DNA of 38,711 nt, from contig JAUSID010000208.1 in NCBI GenBank assembly GCA_030648295.1, positions 1 through 38,711 of the forward strand, given 5' to 3'. Shown piece by piece: positions 16,023-25,797 of this stretch. Position 1 is the first letter of the stretch. Every line of letters starts with the position of its first letter. The position numbers and the translations under genes are program-made. The notes under the pieces were generated by a model. It did not search any database, was not told where the DNA came from, and saw only the letters and a program-made list of their open reading frames with translations. Source of the stretch: Opitutaceae bacterium. GTDB taxonomy: Bacteria > Verrucomicrobiota > Verrucomicrobiia > Opitutales > Opitutaceae.

Positions 16023-16964
16023 ATGAAAACGACCTGTCCAATCTGCAACGAGCGCAACGCGAAACGCCGTTGCTGGCGCAAGAACATGGAGGAGATCTGC
16101 CCGCTGTGCTGCGCGGGAATGCGCGGCACCGAATGCGGCAACTGCCCGCATTACGGTGAAGCGCAGAAATATGACAGTGCCCGCCGGGCGTCGGCGGCGC
16201 CTTCGGGCAAGGACTTCATCATCGAGCTCAATCCCAAAGCTGAAGAAGCCGTCAACGCCGCTCTGGAACTCGCCGAACGGGGTGACGTGCGTCGGGCCGG
16301 CGACGCCCTGGCGCGCCTGCTCCAGGAATATCCGCGAGATCACATGGCACGCTATGGCATGGGAACTCTGCACGCCATCAAGGGGGAACACCAGGAGGCG
16401 ATCCGATACTTCGATCAGGCCATCGCGATCTTCCCGTACTTCACCGAAGCTCACTATAACCGGGCCGCGGCGTGCCAGAAGCAACTCGACATCGCTGGTG
16501 CCATTCGCGGCTTTCGCAAGGTCGTCGAAATCGGCGACTCGAACGACACTCCCGCCAAACAGGCCCGATCAAACCTGGGTAAAATCGCCGCGATCATCCG
16601 CCAGACCGAGGGCGTCGATTTTGAGATCTATATTGAGTCGCAAGAAGCGTTCGACCGAGCGTTTGCGCTCATGGAGCAGGGAGACTGGTGGCGTGCGTTG
16701 GCCGGCTTCCGCGCGAGCGCCGCGAAGCATGACCGCAACGCTCCGACGCACGGCAACCTTGGTCTGTGTCTCGCCAAGTTGGGGCGCAAGGCGGAGGCGC
16801 TGGCCGAGCTCGATCGCGCCCTGGAAATCAACCCTCGCTACGAGCCGGCAGTGTTGAACCGCGTGGCGGTGGAACGAATGGAGGAGGGCCAACCCCTGCA
16901 GACCGCGGAATTCATGACCATCAATTACAGCCGGGAGAAAGTTCTCCGGGAGCGAGGCCGCTGA
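16023..16964 (+). CDS. Zinc-ribbon/TPR protein of unknown role
   Basis: The product is 313 residues from ATG 16023. Residues 1-45 are Cys-rich (Cys5, 8, 17, 26, 29, 30, 38, 41; C-x2-C pairs CPIC, CPLC and CGNC), consistent with one or two zinc-binding knuckles. Residues about 70-300 are tetratricopeptide repeats: AALELAERGDVRRAGDALAR, MGTLHAIKGEHQEAIRYFDQ, YNRAAACQKQLDIAGAIRGF, NLGLCLAKLGRKAEALAELD. There is no signal peptide. TPR proteins are scaffolds; the zinc head may bind nucleic acid or protein. Partners are unknown and the gene stands alone. Confidence 0.82.
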   Translation: MKTTCPICNERNAKRRCWRKNMEEICPLCCAGMRGTECGNCPHYGEAQKYDSARRASAAPSGKDFIIELNPKAEEAVNAALELAERGDVRRAGDALARLLQEYPRDHMARYGMGTLHAIKGEHQEAIRYFDQAIAIFPYFTEAHYNRAAACQKQLDIAGAIRGFRKVVEIGDSNDTPAKQARSNLGKIAAIIRQTEGVDFEIYIESQEAFDRAFALMEQGDWWRALAGFRASAAKHDRNAPTHGNLGLCLAKLGRKAEALAELDRALEINPRYEPAVLNRVAVERMEEGQPLQTAEFMTINYSREKVLRERGR

Positions 16965-17145
16965 AGAGACGCCCGTTGTTGTTGTACATTCAGAATTCCA
17001 GGCTGGCCGACGAACTCCGAACCGGGACAGAGCCCTGGAAGTTCTTGCCAATGACGAAGGTGCTTTGAAGCTTCATCGCGGCGTACCGGTGTGGTTCAGT
17101 TTCCGCTCAGCACCGTAACCAAACCGCCTTTCCGCCATCCCTGCC

Positions 17146-18342
17146 ATGCCAACCACCAACCGCCGCCACTTTATCAAGTCCACCTCGATCGCGATGCTGG
17201 GAGGCGCGCTGGGCGGCCGCGCGCTGGCCCTGGCGCAGACACCGCCGGACGGCTGGCACCGGCGTGTCGGTCATGCTCAAACGCCGGAGATGGCCCGGGC
17301 CGAGCTGAAGGCGTTCCAGGCCGCCACGCCCGATCTGGCGAGCTGGGAGAAGCGCAAGGCCACCATCCGTCAGGGCATGCTGCAGGCGGTGCGACTGACC
17401 AACCTGCCGGAGAAGCCGCCGCTCGATCCGGTCTATTCCAACCAGCGTGAATATACAGGGTACACGGCCGAGAACGTTTATATCCGCAGTTGGCCGGGCT
17501 TTTATATTACCGGCACGCTCTATCGTCCGCTCGGTATGAAACCGCCGTATGCCGGCATGGTGTCCGCCCATGGCCACGGCGGTCGCTTCCTGGCCTCGCG
17601 GCAAACGCGCTGTGCCGTCCTCGCCCGCATGGGTACGGTCGTGTTTCACTATGACATGGTCGGCTATGGCGACAGCAAACGGGCGGGCTGGGGCCATGCC
17701 AAAGTGCCCGAGATCCTGCGCCTGACGCTGTGGAACAGCATCCGCGCCATGGATTTTGTCTCCTCCATCGAGGGGGTGGATCCGAAGCGCATCGGCATGA
17801 CCGGAAACTCCGGCGGCGCGTCGCAGACCTTCATGCTCTCCGCCGTGGATGAACGCGTGGCCGTCGCGGTGCCGAGTTGCCAGGTGTCCGCCCATTTCTT
17901 CGGCGGCTGCGCCTGCGAGAGCGGGATGCCGATCCACTGGGGGCCGCACCACAAGACCAACAACGCCGAGATCGCCGCCATGACCGCGCCACGTCCGCAG
18001 CTGGTCATCTCCAACGGCGCGGACTGGACCAAGCATGTGCCGGAGATGGAGTTTCCCTACATCATGCACATCTACAGTCTGTATGGTGCGGCCGACCGCG
18101 TGGTGAACGCCCATTTTCCGCTCGAAGGCCACGACTACGGCCCGAGCAAGCGTCTGGCCGCCTATGCCTTCTTCATCCGCCACCTTGGGCTCGACAGCCT
18201 GCGCGCCTGGGCCAAGGAGGAACAGATCAACGAGACCTTTGCCAAGGTCGAGGCGGAAGAGGACATGCACGTGTTCAACGCCAGGAATCCCTGGCCAAAG
18301 GACGCCGTTGCGCCCAACACGCCACTGCCGTTTCCAGGCTGA
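17146..18342 (+). CDS. Tat-exported alpha/beta hydrolase (acetyl xylan esterase-like)
   Basis: The product is 398 residues from ATG 17146. The N-terminus [20 protein letters not shown] is a twin-arginine signal. The mature part has an alpha/beta-hydrolase fold: oxyanion region VSAHGHGG (about 139-146), YDMVGYGDS (169-177), nucleophile elbow [10 protein letters not shown] with Ser222, a probable acid Asp293 (SNGADWTK) and a probable base His329 (LEGHDYG). These motifs fit the family annotated as acetyl xylan esterases or abhydrolase_7, which deacylate plant polysaccharides or act on related esters in the periplasm or outside. It lacks the CE15 glucuronoyl esterase nucleophile motif. The exact substrate is not predictable. 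Confidence 0.83.
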   Translation: MPTTNRRHFIKSTSIAMLGGALGGRALALAQTPPDGWHRRVGHAQTPEMARAELKAFQAATPDLASWEKRKATIRQGMLQAVRLTNLPEKPPLDPVYSNQREYTGYTAENVYIRSWPGFYITGTLYRPLGMKPPYAGMVSAHGHGGRFLASRQTRCAVLARMGTVVFHYDMVGYGDSKRAGWGHAKVPEILRLTLWNSIRAMDFVSSIEGVDPKRIGMTGNSGGASQTFMLSAVDERVAVAVPSCQVSAHFFGGCACESGMPIHWGPHHKTNNAEIAAMTAPRPQLVISNGADWTKHVPEMEFPYIMHIYSLYGAADRVVNAHFPLEGHDYGPSKRLAAYAFFIRHLGLDSLRAWAKEEQINETFAKVEAEEDMHVFNARNPWPKDAVAPNTPLPFPG

Positions 18343-18433
18343 AAAGCGCAGCGCTTCTCCGCGGGGCTCTTGATCGTGAAGACCCGATGGCTCCCCTCAA
18401 AATCGACTGGCGCGGGCCAAGGCCGAACACGTC

Positions 18434-18560
18434 AGGCCTCGCCCCTCACCACTGGGCTCGGCCGCCAACGTAGGCAAACATGTCGGGCTAACGCGGCGGC
18501 CACCGGATAGCCAAGCGTTCGCGATGTTACGGTGCCTGCAAAAGGTGAAGGGTGAGGCCT
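18434..18560. repeat. 127-bp unit bounded by inverted repeats, downstream of mod
   Basis: The left arm (18434-18450) and right arm (18544-18560) are 17-bp inverted repeats with two mismatches (AGGCCTCGCCCCTCACC against the complement of GGTGAAGGGTGAGGCCT). The interior has no ORF of note. The stretch between the hydrolase stop (18342) and the mod stop (18623) holds nothing else. It may be a short palindromic element or a bidirectional transcription-ending structure between two convergent genes. Confidence 0.5.
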
Positions 18561-18622
18561 GAGGCGTTCATGATGCGATAGCGCTTCGTCGGCCCATGTG
18601 CCGCGATTCGACAAGACGCGTT

Positions 18623-21262
18623 TCATTTCACTTCGAGAATCTTTGTCGTCTCCTCCCCAAACTGACTGATGACGCGGACGGCGATTTGCTGGCCGGGGTT
18701 TACGAGGAAGGGGTGTGAGACGTGGCCGTAGAGCCGGGCGAAGGCTTCTTCGTTGATTTCGATCTTCAGCGTCTTCTCGGCTTTTTTCTTCGCCCCGAGC
18801 AACGCCAGGTTGGAGAGGCCTTTCTTCCATTCCTCGAACTCGTCCTTGTCGCCGCCGCAGAAGAACGCCTGGCGGACGATGAAGTTGGCGCCGTCGTAGT
18901 CCGTATCGACCATCCAGTAGTTGATGTCGTGCACGTCGCGGCTCTTCACCTCGTCCTTGATCGGATCGTAGATGTCGAGGCCCTTGATCTCGACGGTGGC
19001 GGTCTGGTCCGTAGCAGCCGAGGTCACGAGGCTGTCAGCCTCCTTACGTCGGCTGCTACGGGAAAGATGCAGCGCAATATCCGGTTCGCCGATCGTGACG
19101 AAGCTCGCGGCCTTCTTGTCGCGCTTGAGCAGGCCTTCCTGGAGCAGATCGTCGTGCATCCGGACCTTGCTGACTTGGAACTGGCCCTGGCTCGTCGTGA
19201 CTGACTTGCTCTCGATATCACTCTCGAAACTGAACCCGAGAATGATGAGCCAGTCGGCATCGCCCCGGCGCCGACATGCCTTGGTGGCGTTGTTGACGGC
19301 CTGTTTCGATACCGTCCCGAACTTGGGGCCGATATGAAGGTACGCTTTGGCTTCGCCCTCCGCGGTATTATAGAAACCTTCGGCGTGGAGATCAGCGTCG
19401 GCGAGCCGGTCGACGCGATGGAAGACGGCGTTTTCCTTTTTGTCGCCGGTCTTAACGCCCGCGCTTTTGAGATGTTCGAAGACAACGTCTTCGAACTTGC
19501 CCATCTCAGCGTCGCTCTTGCGCGCGGCGGCGAGCGCGGCGGGCGAGACGGGCTCGAAGTTCTGGAGCGTCTCGACGGTGAACGGGCCGGCGATCCGCAG
19601 GCGCTTTGTGTCCACCTCGGGCTGATCGTAGAATTTAATCGGTTTCTTGGGTTCGTCGTTCGCGATGGACTCAAGTGTTGTCTTGATTTCTTCGCGGTAG
19701 ATGAAGCCTTGGCGAATGTCGCAAGTAGCCTGATCGTAGAGACGATAATAGGGGAGACTCGCAGTTAAAATCCGCTGCTTGGCGATGCTTATCGCGATAC
19801 GGCTGGTATCGATTGTAATCCAGCGGCGTCCCCACTGCTCAGCCGCATAAGCAGTGGTGCCGCTGCCGCATGTTGGGTCTAGCACCAAGTCACCCGGATC
19901 GGTGGTCATCAGGATGCACCTTTCGATGACTTTTCGACTCGTCCAGACAACGTAAAGTTTATCGGCCGTGAAGCTGCCCGTTAATGTGTCAGTCCAGTTG
20001 TTTCCGCGTTCTGTGAATGGAAAGTCGTCTGCGAAGCGTCGATATCGGATGCTATTTGCAGCTACGTGAATTCGACCGGCAGTCGCCAAGCGTTCCATGC
20101 CTTTGGGATAATTGGCTTTCCAGTGGGCATTAGTCGAAGGCAAATAGGTCTTGCCTTGAAAGGTGAATGGTTGGGGGACTCGCGCCGGACCTTGCGATTG
20201 TAAATCGCCTGGGCTGTATAACCGTGCTCCCGGTGGCAGTTTCTTTTCTCCACGCCGTTCTTCAGCAGTAACACCTCGGTAAGTGCCGTCGGGGAGGAGA
20301 AGCCATTTTGAATTTCCATCGCCCAGGACGGCTGGCTGCTCCTCGTAAAGTTTACGGCACTTGAGCTGTGTCTTGTCGCGAGCATACCAGATGATGTAGT
20401 CGCCAAGCGTTGCCAAGGTCTTCGTATCGAAGCCTGAGGTTGTTTGGAAAAAAATCTGGCTGACGAAATTTTCGCTTCCAAATACCTCATCCATGAGGCA
20501 GCGGACGAGGTGGACGTTTTCGTCGGAGATCTGAACGAAGCAGGAGCCGGAGGCGTGCAATAACTCCTTGGCAACGAGGAGCCGGTCGCGGAGGTAGCTC
20601 AGATAGGAGTGGATGCCGAGCTCCCACGTGTCGCGGAAGGCTTTGATCTGTTCGGGCTCGCCGGAGAGGTCTTCATCCGGTTGGCCATCTCTCATTGTCC
20701 GGTTATTGAGCCGAATTTGCCAGTTAGAGCCGTATTTGATCCCGTAGGGCGGATCTATATAGATGCATTGCACCTGCCCGGCCATGCCTTCGCGCTCCAG
20801 CAACGATGACATGACGAGGAGCGAGTCGCCCTGAATAAGCCGGTTGGTCCACTCCTTGTGCTTGTAATAATATTCACCGGGCTTGGTGAGTTCGTCGCCG
20901 CGGCCGAAGACCTGCGTGAAAAAATCTCCGGAGCCGAAAAGGTCGCCCTGGTCGGCTTCCGTCTTCACCACCCGCATCAGGCTTGGGAGCAGCATCTCGG
21001 GCTGGATGTGCTCGTGGCGATACAGCGAACGGATGTCGACCGGCAGTTTGTCCTCCGCATCGCTGGCACCATATTTATTAAGCCAGAAAAGCTCGGGATC
21101 CTGGCCGCGATGGACGACGGGGTTCTTCGGGTAGGATGCGGTCGTCGGCCCCTGGGCGACCTTGGGCGAAGCAGCCTCGGCGCCAGCCTCCTCGTGCGAG
21201 GGAATCGCCGCACGCGTGGCGTGCTTGTGCTTGAAGGCTTTGATCGGCTTCTGGGCGCTCAT
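18623..21262 (-). CDS. mod: Type III restriction-modification DNA methyltransferase (Mod)
   Basis: The product is 879 residues from ATG 21262. It has the beta-class order of adenine N6-methyltransferase motifs: catalytic DPPY (170-173) first, then the AdoMet-binding DPTCGSGTT (462-470), with the family blocks [35 protein letters not shown] and [15 protein letters not shown]. The middle and C-terminal parts should hold target recognition. Its ATG overlaps the stop of the PIN gene (ATGA), itself coupled to res, so all three form one operon. Residues 735-751 ([17 protein letters not shown]) are the translation of an interspersed 51-bp palindrome, absent from normal Mod proteins; the frame is kept. 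Mod methylates the recognition site and directs Res. Confidence 0.93.
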   Translation of the reverse strand: MSAQKPIKAFKHKHATRAAIPSHEEAGAEAASPKVAQGPTTASYPKNPVVHRGQDPELFWLNKYGASDAEDKLPVDIRSLYRHEHIQPEMLLPSLMRVVKTEADQGDLFGSGDFFTQVFGRGDELTKPGEYYYKHKEWTNRLIQGDSLLVMSSLLEREGMAGQVQCIYIDPPYGIKYGSNWQIRLNNRTMRDGQPDEDLSGEPEQIKAFRDTWELGIHSYLSYLRDRLLVAKELLHASGSCFVQISDENVHLVRCLMDEVFGSENFVSQIFFQTTSGFDTKTLATLGDYIIWYARDKTQLKCRKLYEEQPAVLGDGNSKWLLLPDGTYRGVTAEERRGEKKLPPGARLYSPGDLQSQGPARVPQPFTFQGKTYLPSTNAHWKANYPKGMERLATAGRIHVAANSIRYRRFADDFPFTERGNNWTDTLTGSFTADKLYVVWTSRKVIERCILMTTDPGDLVLDPTCGSGTTAYAAEQWGRRWITIDTSRIAISIAKQRILTASLPYYRLYDQATCDIRQGFIYREEIKTTLESIANDEPKKPIKFYDQPEVDTKRLRIAGPFTVETLQNFEPVSPAALAAARKSDAEMGKFEDVVFEHLKSAGVKTGDKKENAVFHRVDRLADADLHAEGFYNTAEGEAKAYLHIGPKFGTVSKQAVNNATKACRRRGDADWLIILGFSFESDIESKSVTTSQGQFQVSKVRMHDDLLQEGLLKRDKKAASFVTIGEPDIALHLSRSSRRKEADSLVTSAATDQTATVEIKGLDIYDPIKDEVKSRDVHDINYWMVDTDYDGANFIVRQAFFCGGDKDEFEEWKKGLSNLALLGAKKKAEKTLKIEINEEAFARLYGHVSHPFLVNPGQQIAVRVISQFGEETTKILEVK
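19010..19060. repeat. 51-bp interspersed palindrome inserted in frame in mod
   Basis: Two 25-bp arms (19010-19034 and 19036-19060) are inverted copies with three mismatches and a single-base centre. On the mod strand the unit is exactly 17 codons. The same arm sequence occurs as half-sites in intergenic DNA at 7287-7311 and 37388-37412, which shows it is a dispersed repeat and not part of the ancestral gene. Confidence 0.85.
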
Positions 21263-21672
21263 GGAGTCGGCGGAAATAGACGGCGAGTGGGAGGCGCAGA
21301 TGGAGCAGGAATCGAATACGGCACCACGACGCGAGCCGTCGTGGCGGGAAAGTCACGAGTATTCCGGGTGACGAGATCGCAGTTCTCCACCCTTGCCGTC
21401 GCCAAAATCAACGCGTCCGGAAGGCGGATCTTTTTCGGGCCGCGACGGACCACAAGTGCAGCTTCGCTGATCGGATCGGATATCTCTGCCAGCCGGAAGC
21501 CGGACAGAAAGGCGCGCACGGTCGCCTCGTCCGCCGGCGTGCAACCGGTCAGCACTTCCAGCCAGGTGATCCGACTGATAATTTTTTCAGGGTACCCGGC
21601 AAAAGCGACAGCGGCTGCAGGGATCCCATTCAAGTGGTCGACCAAGATGTTCGTATCGAAGACCGCTTTCAT
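21259..21672 (-). CDS. PIN-domain ribonuclease (VapC-like) between res and mod
   Basis: The product is 137 residues from ATG 21672, chosen because [16 protein letters not shown] is the classic PIN start and the ATG overlaps the res stop (ATGA). All four acidic positions are present: Asp6, Glu39 ([11 protein letters not shown]), Asp86 ([12 protein letters not shown]) and Asp107 (VTRNTRDF), so the Mg-dependent nuclease site looks intact. VapC-type PIN proteins cleave tRNA or rRNA and are usually preceded by a small antitoxin gene. No antitoxin gene is present; the neighbours are res (4-bp overlap) and mod (4-bp overlap). Its tail is Pro-rich. A role in defence or abortive infection with the RM system is inference; acquisition as a stray toxin is the alternative. 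Confidence 0.87.
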   Translation of the reverse strand: MKAVFDTNILVDHLNGIPAAAVAFAGYPEKIISRITWLEVLTGCTPADEATVRAFLSGFRLAEISDPISEAALVVRRGPKKIRLPDALILATARVENCDLVTRNTRDFPATTARVVVPYSIPAPSAPPTRRLFPPTP

Positions 21673-24600
21673 CGTTCCCACTCTTTCCGCAGTCGCTCCT
21701 GATAGGTCAGGCCGTCGACGCCCTTGGACTTCCACACGCCAAAGCCTGGCACGCCGCTCTTTCGTTCAGGCAAATCTATATCTTCAGTCAGTGGTCCTTC
21801 TGTTGCCTCGACCTCGCGGCGGAGGCTCCACACATCGGCACGCACGCGCGGCTTCGAATCGGCGGGAGCATCGAGCCACTTGAGCAGGATGTTTCGGAAA
21901 TCGGCGACCTGCGTCTGACCGGCGAGCTCCAGAAAATCCCAGCGACCGAACCCGCGCGAGGCGGGCAGAGCGTTGACCGCCGGCACCCAACGCTCGGCGG
22001 CGGTCCATACCTTGGCGGGTTTGTCGCGACGGGCACCGGTGACCTCGACGATCAGGTGATGCGCCGTGCCATCGGGATCCCGCGTGCGGACGATGAAGTC
22101 GGGCAGGTAATCGCGCGACTCACCTTCGTCGTCGACGTAGGGAATCCGGAACTGGAGGAAGTGGTTCTTCACCCAGGTTTCGATGCGACCTTCCTCCGCG
22201 AGATCGTCGAGAACCTTTGCCGCCTGACCTTCCCATCCGCTGTCGATTACGACCACGTTCACATGGCTGTGTCGCGTCGCGTAAGTTTCCCGGCTGGTGT
22301 TCCCGTGGGCGAAGCGGGTGGAGCCGGATGGATTGTGAAAATTGACGATTGCGCGAACCGCGGGTTCGCCCGGCTGGCCCGTGGCAATGCCTTTGGCGAC
22401 CGCGGCGACCAGCTTTTTCGGGTCAGCGTAATAGAGCAGCTTTTTCCATTCGGGCCCTTTGCCGAGGACACGAACCTTGGTGTGATACCACTCGGCCACA
22501 ATCGCGTGCAGTTCTGCGAACCGGTGAAAGGCAGGCGCGGCGGGATCGTCGGAAAAATGGTCGCGAATCAGATCTTTTGTGATCCGAAAAATGATCGGCT
22601 GGTCGCGCAGCGCGAGGAGGTCGTCGAGCGAGAGCTTAACCTTGTCGGCGGCAAACGCGTTCTCGAGGACCGTGTGAGTGGGAATCTCGTTGCCGGGGAT
22701 TTCGTAATCGGGAACCGCGCTGAAGTCGGCCTTCAGTGCGCCTTCAGGATATTCGATGCGGTAACCATCGAGATTCGGAAATACGATTTCATATCGGCCG
22801 GTGCGTTCATCCAAGGGGTGAACCCTCGTCGTCGGTTGCACGGGTGGCGGCGTGGCCGACCCGGGTTTGAACTGCCGGAAAGGAACACCAATGATGTGAG
22901 CGTATTCCGGCGGGAATTTCCAATGGATGCGCGGGGCCTGCCGTGCGCGTTGCGCGTCACGTTTGCGCCGAACCACCGCGGCGTCACTGAGCAGCGCGCC
23001 GGAATCGGGATCGTATGCGGCGAGTTGATAGCTTTTGCGTCGCAGCGCGCGACCGGCGACCTGCTCGCAGAGAAGCTGGGAGCCAAACTTACGGATCCCG
23101 ACGACGTGCGTGACGGTGTTGGCGTCCCATCCCTCGGTCAGCATCGACACGGAAACCACGCAACGAATGTGTGCCCCGAGGGTGCCGCGTTTGCCGACGT
23201 TGTTGACGATTTCGCGCAGGATCTCGGCGTCGCTGATATCCTCGGCCGCGGCGGCGCCATGGATGACGCGATAGTCCGCCTTGAATTGTTCGATTTCCGC
23301 GGCGAAGACGCGCTTGAAGCCCTCGTCGATTTGCCCCGAATTCTCGAGCGCGTCGGAGTCGATGAGCAGCGTGGGAGGGCGCGCGAGTGGCTTCAGAGTC
23401 TGCGGATTGAAATTCGAGAACAACTCGTACCGGCCGGTGACGACTTCTGGCGCCGCATCGCCGCTGGCAGCCGACTGCTCGTAACCGGCCATGAACTTGA
23501 AGACCTCTTTTGAAACGGAGGTATTGTTGCAGACGACGATGAAAACGGGGGGCGCCTCGAAAGTTTGCTGACCGGGGCGGTTGAAGTCCTCCTCGTAGTG
23601 GCGGTAGAACTGATCGAGCGCGCTCTGCAACGTGGGAGGGAGGTGCGGTGGAGCCTCCTTGAATTTCTCGCCTTCGGCTGACGCGCGGGCCCGCTTCGTC
23701 CGCTGCCCGGCTTTCGAGAGACCTTCGCGGACGTGCTCGTATAAATTGCGGAGAACCGGCTCCTTGATTTTGTCGGTGTCGTCGCTCGTGGGCAGGAACG
23801 GAATTTTCACGAGCCCCGACTCGATTGCCTCGGTGAGGCCGAAGTCCGACACCACCCAGGGGAAGAGGCTGTAGGGATCGTAGCCGGAGCCGGTGAGATA
23901 ATAGGGCGTGGCGCTGAGATCGTACACCGCACGAACCTTGAAACGACGGGCAAGCTCCACGAGGCCGCGGAACCAGACGGCGGCGCGGGCGTTTTCCTCC
24001 TGGGTGTTTTCGCCCTCCTCCTTCCGTTTGTCTCCTTGTTTGGGAAGATAGCAGTGATGCGCTTCGTCGTTCAGGATCAGCAGGCGTGAGCCCGGGCGGA
24101 AGCCGGGAAGAAGCCGCTTGATGATCTGGGCGTAATCCTCGAGCGCCTCGGTCTTCTCGCCGGTCGGACCGATCTTTCCATCGAACGGCGAGCGTTTGTT
24201 GCCTTGCAGCGTTCGGGGCTGGAAGGCGTGGAAATTGGTGATGGCGAGATGAGCGTTGAGGCTGGCGAAGTTCTTACGCATGTCACCCGGCGGCACGAGC
24301 AGGCGCTCGGAGTAGTAATCGCCGGTCCCTTCGGTGCCGGTCTCGCGCTGGACGCAAAGCACGCTCAACCGGTCGCGAATCGTGATGCCGGGGGCGACGG
24401 CGATGAAGTTGTCGGCGAAGCGCACATCACTGCGGTATTCCTGCCGATTGCAGAAATGGTACGCGATCAAAGCGGCCATCACGACTGTCTTGCCGGCGCC
24501 CGTTGCCATCTTGAAGGCGATGCGCGGAAGATTGGCGGCGGCGTCGCCGTTCACATGCTGCGCTTTCGCGAGCCGGGAGAGAATGTGCTGCCCGGGATTG

Positions 24601-24992
24601 GAGCGGTCGGCAACTTCGTTCAGCCAGATCGCGGTCTCGATGGCTTCGCGTTGGGCGAAGAAAAGCCGGTTTTCGCGCTCCGGGTTCAGGAACCAATACG
24701 TGAGCAGTTCCTTGGTGACCCGCGTGGTGTTGGGGTAGGAAGCGAGGCGCCATTGCTTCACTTCGTGGCGCGCGAGATTGACGAGCAGGTCCCCGTAGTC
24801 GGCGGCGGCATCATTGACTTCAAGCAGGCTCGCCTGGGCACCGGCTCGAACCGGCACGCTCTGGATTTCCGGCGTGAAGACCCGCCGTCCGGGAACAACC
24901 TTTTCGTAATCCAGTTCGCCATCGAGGTTCGTCGCGTAGTGCGCGATCGGCTCCTCGTAGGGATTGTTCAGGATCGGATTGTTGCTCGACAT
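21669..24992 (-). CDS. res: Type III restriction endonuclease/helicase subunit (Res)
   Basis: The product is 1107 residues from ATG 24992; an ATG at 25079 would add 29 residues that look like non-coding sequence. It is an SF2 helicase: Walker A MATGAGKT (162-169), NDEAHH box (308-312), YDLSATPYYL (motif III), and motif VI in CEQVAGRALRR. The C-terminus has a PD-(D/E)xK-type nuclease signature, YLPDFIVRTRDPDG then IVEVTG. The family uses ATP to translocate or switch along DNA and cuts about 25-27 bp from the Mod recognition site when two unmethylated sites are suitably oriented. It is the first gene of the operon, followed by PIN and mod. Confidence 0.92.
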   Translation of the reverse strand: MSSNNPILNNPYEEPIAHYATNLDGELDYEKVVPGRRVFTPEIQSVPVRAGAQASLLEVNDAAADYGDLLVNLARHEVKQWRLASYPNTTRVTKELLTYWFLNPERENRLFFAQREAIETAIWLNEVADRSNPGQHILSRLAKAQHVNGDAAANLPRIAFKMATGAGKTVVMAALIAYHFCNRQEYRSDVRFADNFIAVAPGITIRDRLSVLCVQRETGTEGTGDYYSERLLVPPGDMRKNFASLNAHLAITNFHAFQPRTLQGNKRSPFDGKIGPTGEKTEALEDYAQIIKRLLPGFRPGSRLLILNDEAHHCYLPKQGDKRKEEGENTQEENARAAVWFRGLVELARRFKVRAVYDLSATPYYLTGSGYDPYSLFPWVVSDFGLTEAIESGLVKIPFLPTSDDTDKIKEPVLRNLYEHVREGLSKAGQRTKRARASAEGEKFKEAPPHLPPTLQSALDQFYRHYEEDFNRPGQQTFEAPPVFIVVCNNTSVSKEVFKFMAGYEQSAASGDAAPEVVTGRYELFSNFNPQTLKPLARPPTLLIDSDALENSGQIDEGFKRVFAAEIEQFKADYRVIHGAAAAEDISDAEILREIVNNVGKRGTLGAHIRCVVSVSMLTEGWDANTVTHVVGIRKFGSQLLCEQVAGRALRRKSYQLAAYDPDSGALLSDAAVVRRKRDAQRARQAPRIHWKFPPEYAHIIGVPFRQFKPGSATPPPVQPTTRVHPLDERTGRYEIVFPNLDGYRIEYPEGALKADFSAVPDYEIPGNEIPTHTVLENAFAADKVKLSLDDLLALRDQPIIFRITKDLIRDHFSDDPAAPAFHRFAELHAIVAEWYHTKVRVLGKGPEWKKLLYYADPKKLVAAVAKGIATGQPGEPAVRAIVNFHNPSGSTRFAHGNTSRETYATRHSHVNVVVIDSGWEGQAAKVLDDLAEEGRIETWVKNHFLQFRIPYVDDEGESRDYLPDFIVRTRDPDGTAHHLIVEVTGARRDKPAKVWTAAERWVPAVNALPASRGFGRWDFLELAGQTQVADFRNILLKWLDAPADSKPRVRADVWSLRREVEATEGPLTEDIDLPERKSGVPGFGVWKSKGVDGLTYQERLRKEWER

Positions 24993-25171
24993 GTCTGCGC
25001 AGGCGGTTTTCCCGGAGAAAGGCTTTTGATGCGATGTTGAAGTTGCCGAAAATGGCGCGGCGTCATCGTAACGTGCCAATCGGAGTCATTGAGGTCGCGG
25101 TTGAGGGAGGGCGCGTTGAGCGTAAAGATCGCGGATGCGGAGACGTAAAAGGGACAGGTCAATTTCGCCGC

Positions 25172-25264
25172 ACTACCTTGGCGGAGATATTGACTGCGAA
25201 TCCCGGCGGCCGGTGGGACAAGTTGCGGGTCGGTGAGGTGCTGCGCGTTAAGCCCACACCGTGA
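25172..25264 (+). pseudogene. LysM-domain tail fragment
   Basis: The 30 codons before TGA 25262-25264 read TTLAEILTANPGGRWDKLRV then GEVLRVKPTP. This fits the second half of a LysM peptidoglycan-binding motif, with the N-P-x(n)-L-x-V-G-x-x-L pattern. The upstream part of the frame is not LysM-like and runs into the 5' end of res on the other strand. A relic of a cell-wall protein gene is the best reading. A GC-rich hairpin (GAGGGGC/GCCCCTC, 25263-25288) follows without a T-run. Confidence 0.5.
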
Positions 25265-25384
25265 GGGGCGGGCCGCGGCCTGCCCCTCAGTGTCGGGAAG
25301 CGCCATAAGGCTCCAGTGTGGACGCAGGCGCTTCCAATGAAACCGAGTTTTGACACGATCCGGCGGGTATCTCACCCCCCAACC

Positions 25385-25699
25385 ATGCGCACCGCCGAGC
25401 CCATCGCCCACATTTACCGGGATGCTGCCGGCGTTGCATGGATTGATCGCACGAGGGTAAAGGTGATCGAGGTGGCGCTCGATCACGTGGCCTATGGCTG
25501 GAGCGCGGAAGAAATCCACCGCCAGCACCCACATCTGTCTTTAGCACAGATTCACGCAACGCTCGGCTACTACTACGACCATCAGGCCGCGTTCGACGCC
25601 GAGATGGCGAAGAGTCTGGCCGAGGCCGAGCGCTCGGCCTCGGCGACGGCCGAGTCACCTCTACGCCGGCGTCTGCGACTGCTTAAACGGCCCGCTTGA
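25385..25699 (+). CDS. DUF433 antitoxin
   Basis: The product is 104 residues from ATG 25385. It is a typical DUF433 winged-helix-like protein: IDRTRVKVIEVALDHVAYGW, SAEEIHRQHPHLSLAQIHAT, LGYYYDHQAAFDAEM, and the C-terminal SPLRRRLRLL. Members act as antitoxins paired with DUF5615 PIN-like toxins, encoded by the next gene with overlap. That arrangement is present here (the TTG start of the partner overlaps the TGA), but the partner is truncated. The antitoxin reading frame itself is intact. Autoregulation of its promoter is expected for the family. Confidence 0.85.
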   Translation: MRTAEPIAHIYRDAAGVAWIDRTRVKVIEVALDHVAYGWSAEEIHRQHPHLSLAQIHATLGYYYDHQAAFDAEMAKSLAEAERSASATAESPLRRRLRLLKRPA

Positions 25700-25797
25700 G
25701 CCTGCGGCTTTACATGGACGTTCACGTCCCGCAGGGCATCACAGATGCGTTGCGCGCACGAAACGTCTCGGCCGTGACGGCGCAGGAGGATGGTTGA
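25696..25797 (+). pseudogene. DUF5615 PIN-like toxin, truncated after 33 codons
   Basis: Starting at TTG 25696 (overlapping the antitoxin stop) the frame reads SLRLYMDVHVPQGITDALRA then RNVSAVTAQEDG and a TGA. This is the N-terminal beta-alpha-beta of DUF5615 toxins, with the D-x-x-V/L-P motif. Complete toxins have about 110-120 residues including later acidic positions, which are missing. The DNA continues directly into the tail of another gene in a different frame, so a deletion joined the two. The toxin is almost certainly inactive. Confidence 0.8.

Noticed and set aside
16995-17110. Minus-strand 38-codon frame ending FVIGKNFQGSVPVRS... with a terminal Phe
   Set aside because: It looks a little like an outer-membrane protein tail, but it is short enough to occur by chance and I recognise no family.
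22056-23513. Long plus-strand open frame (about 485 codons) opposite res
   Set aside because: It is the reverse complement of the well-supported Res helicase gene. It has no recognisable domain and its composition fits antisense of high-GC coding DNA.
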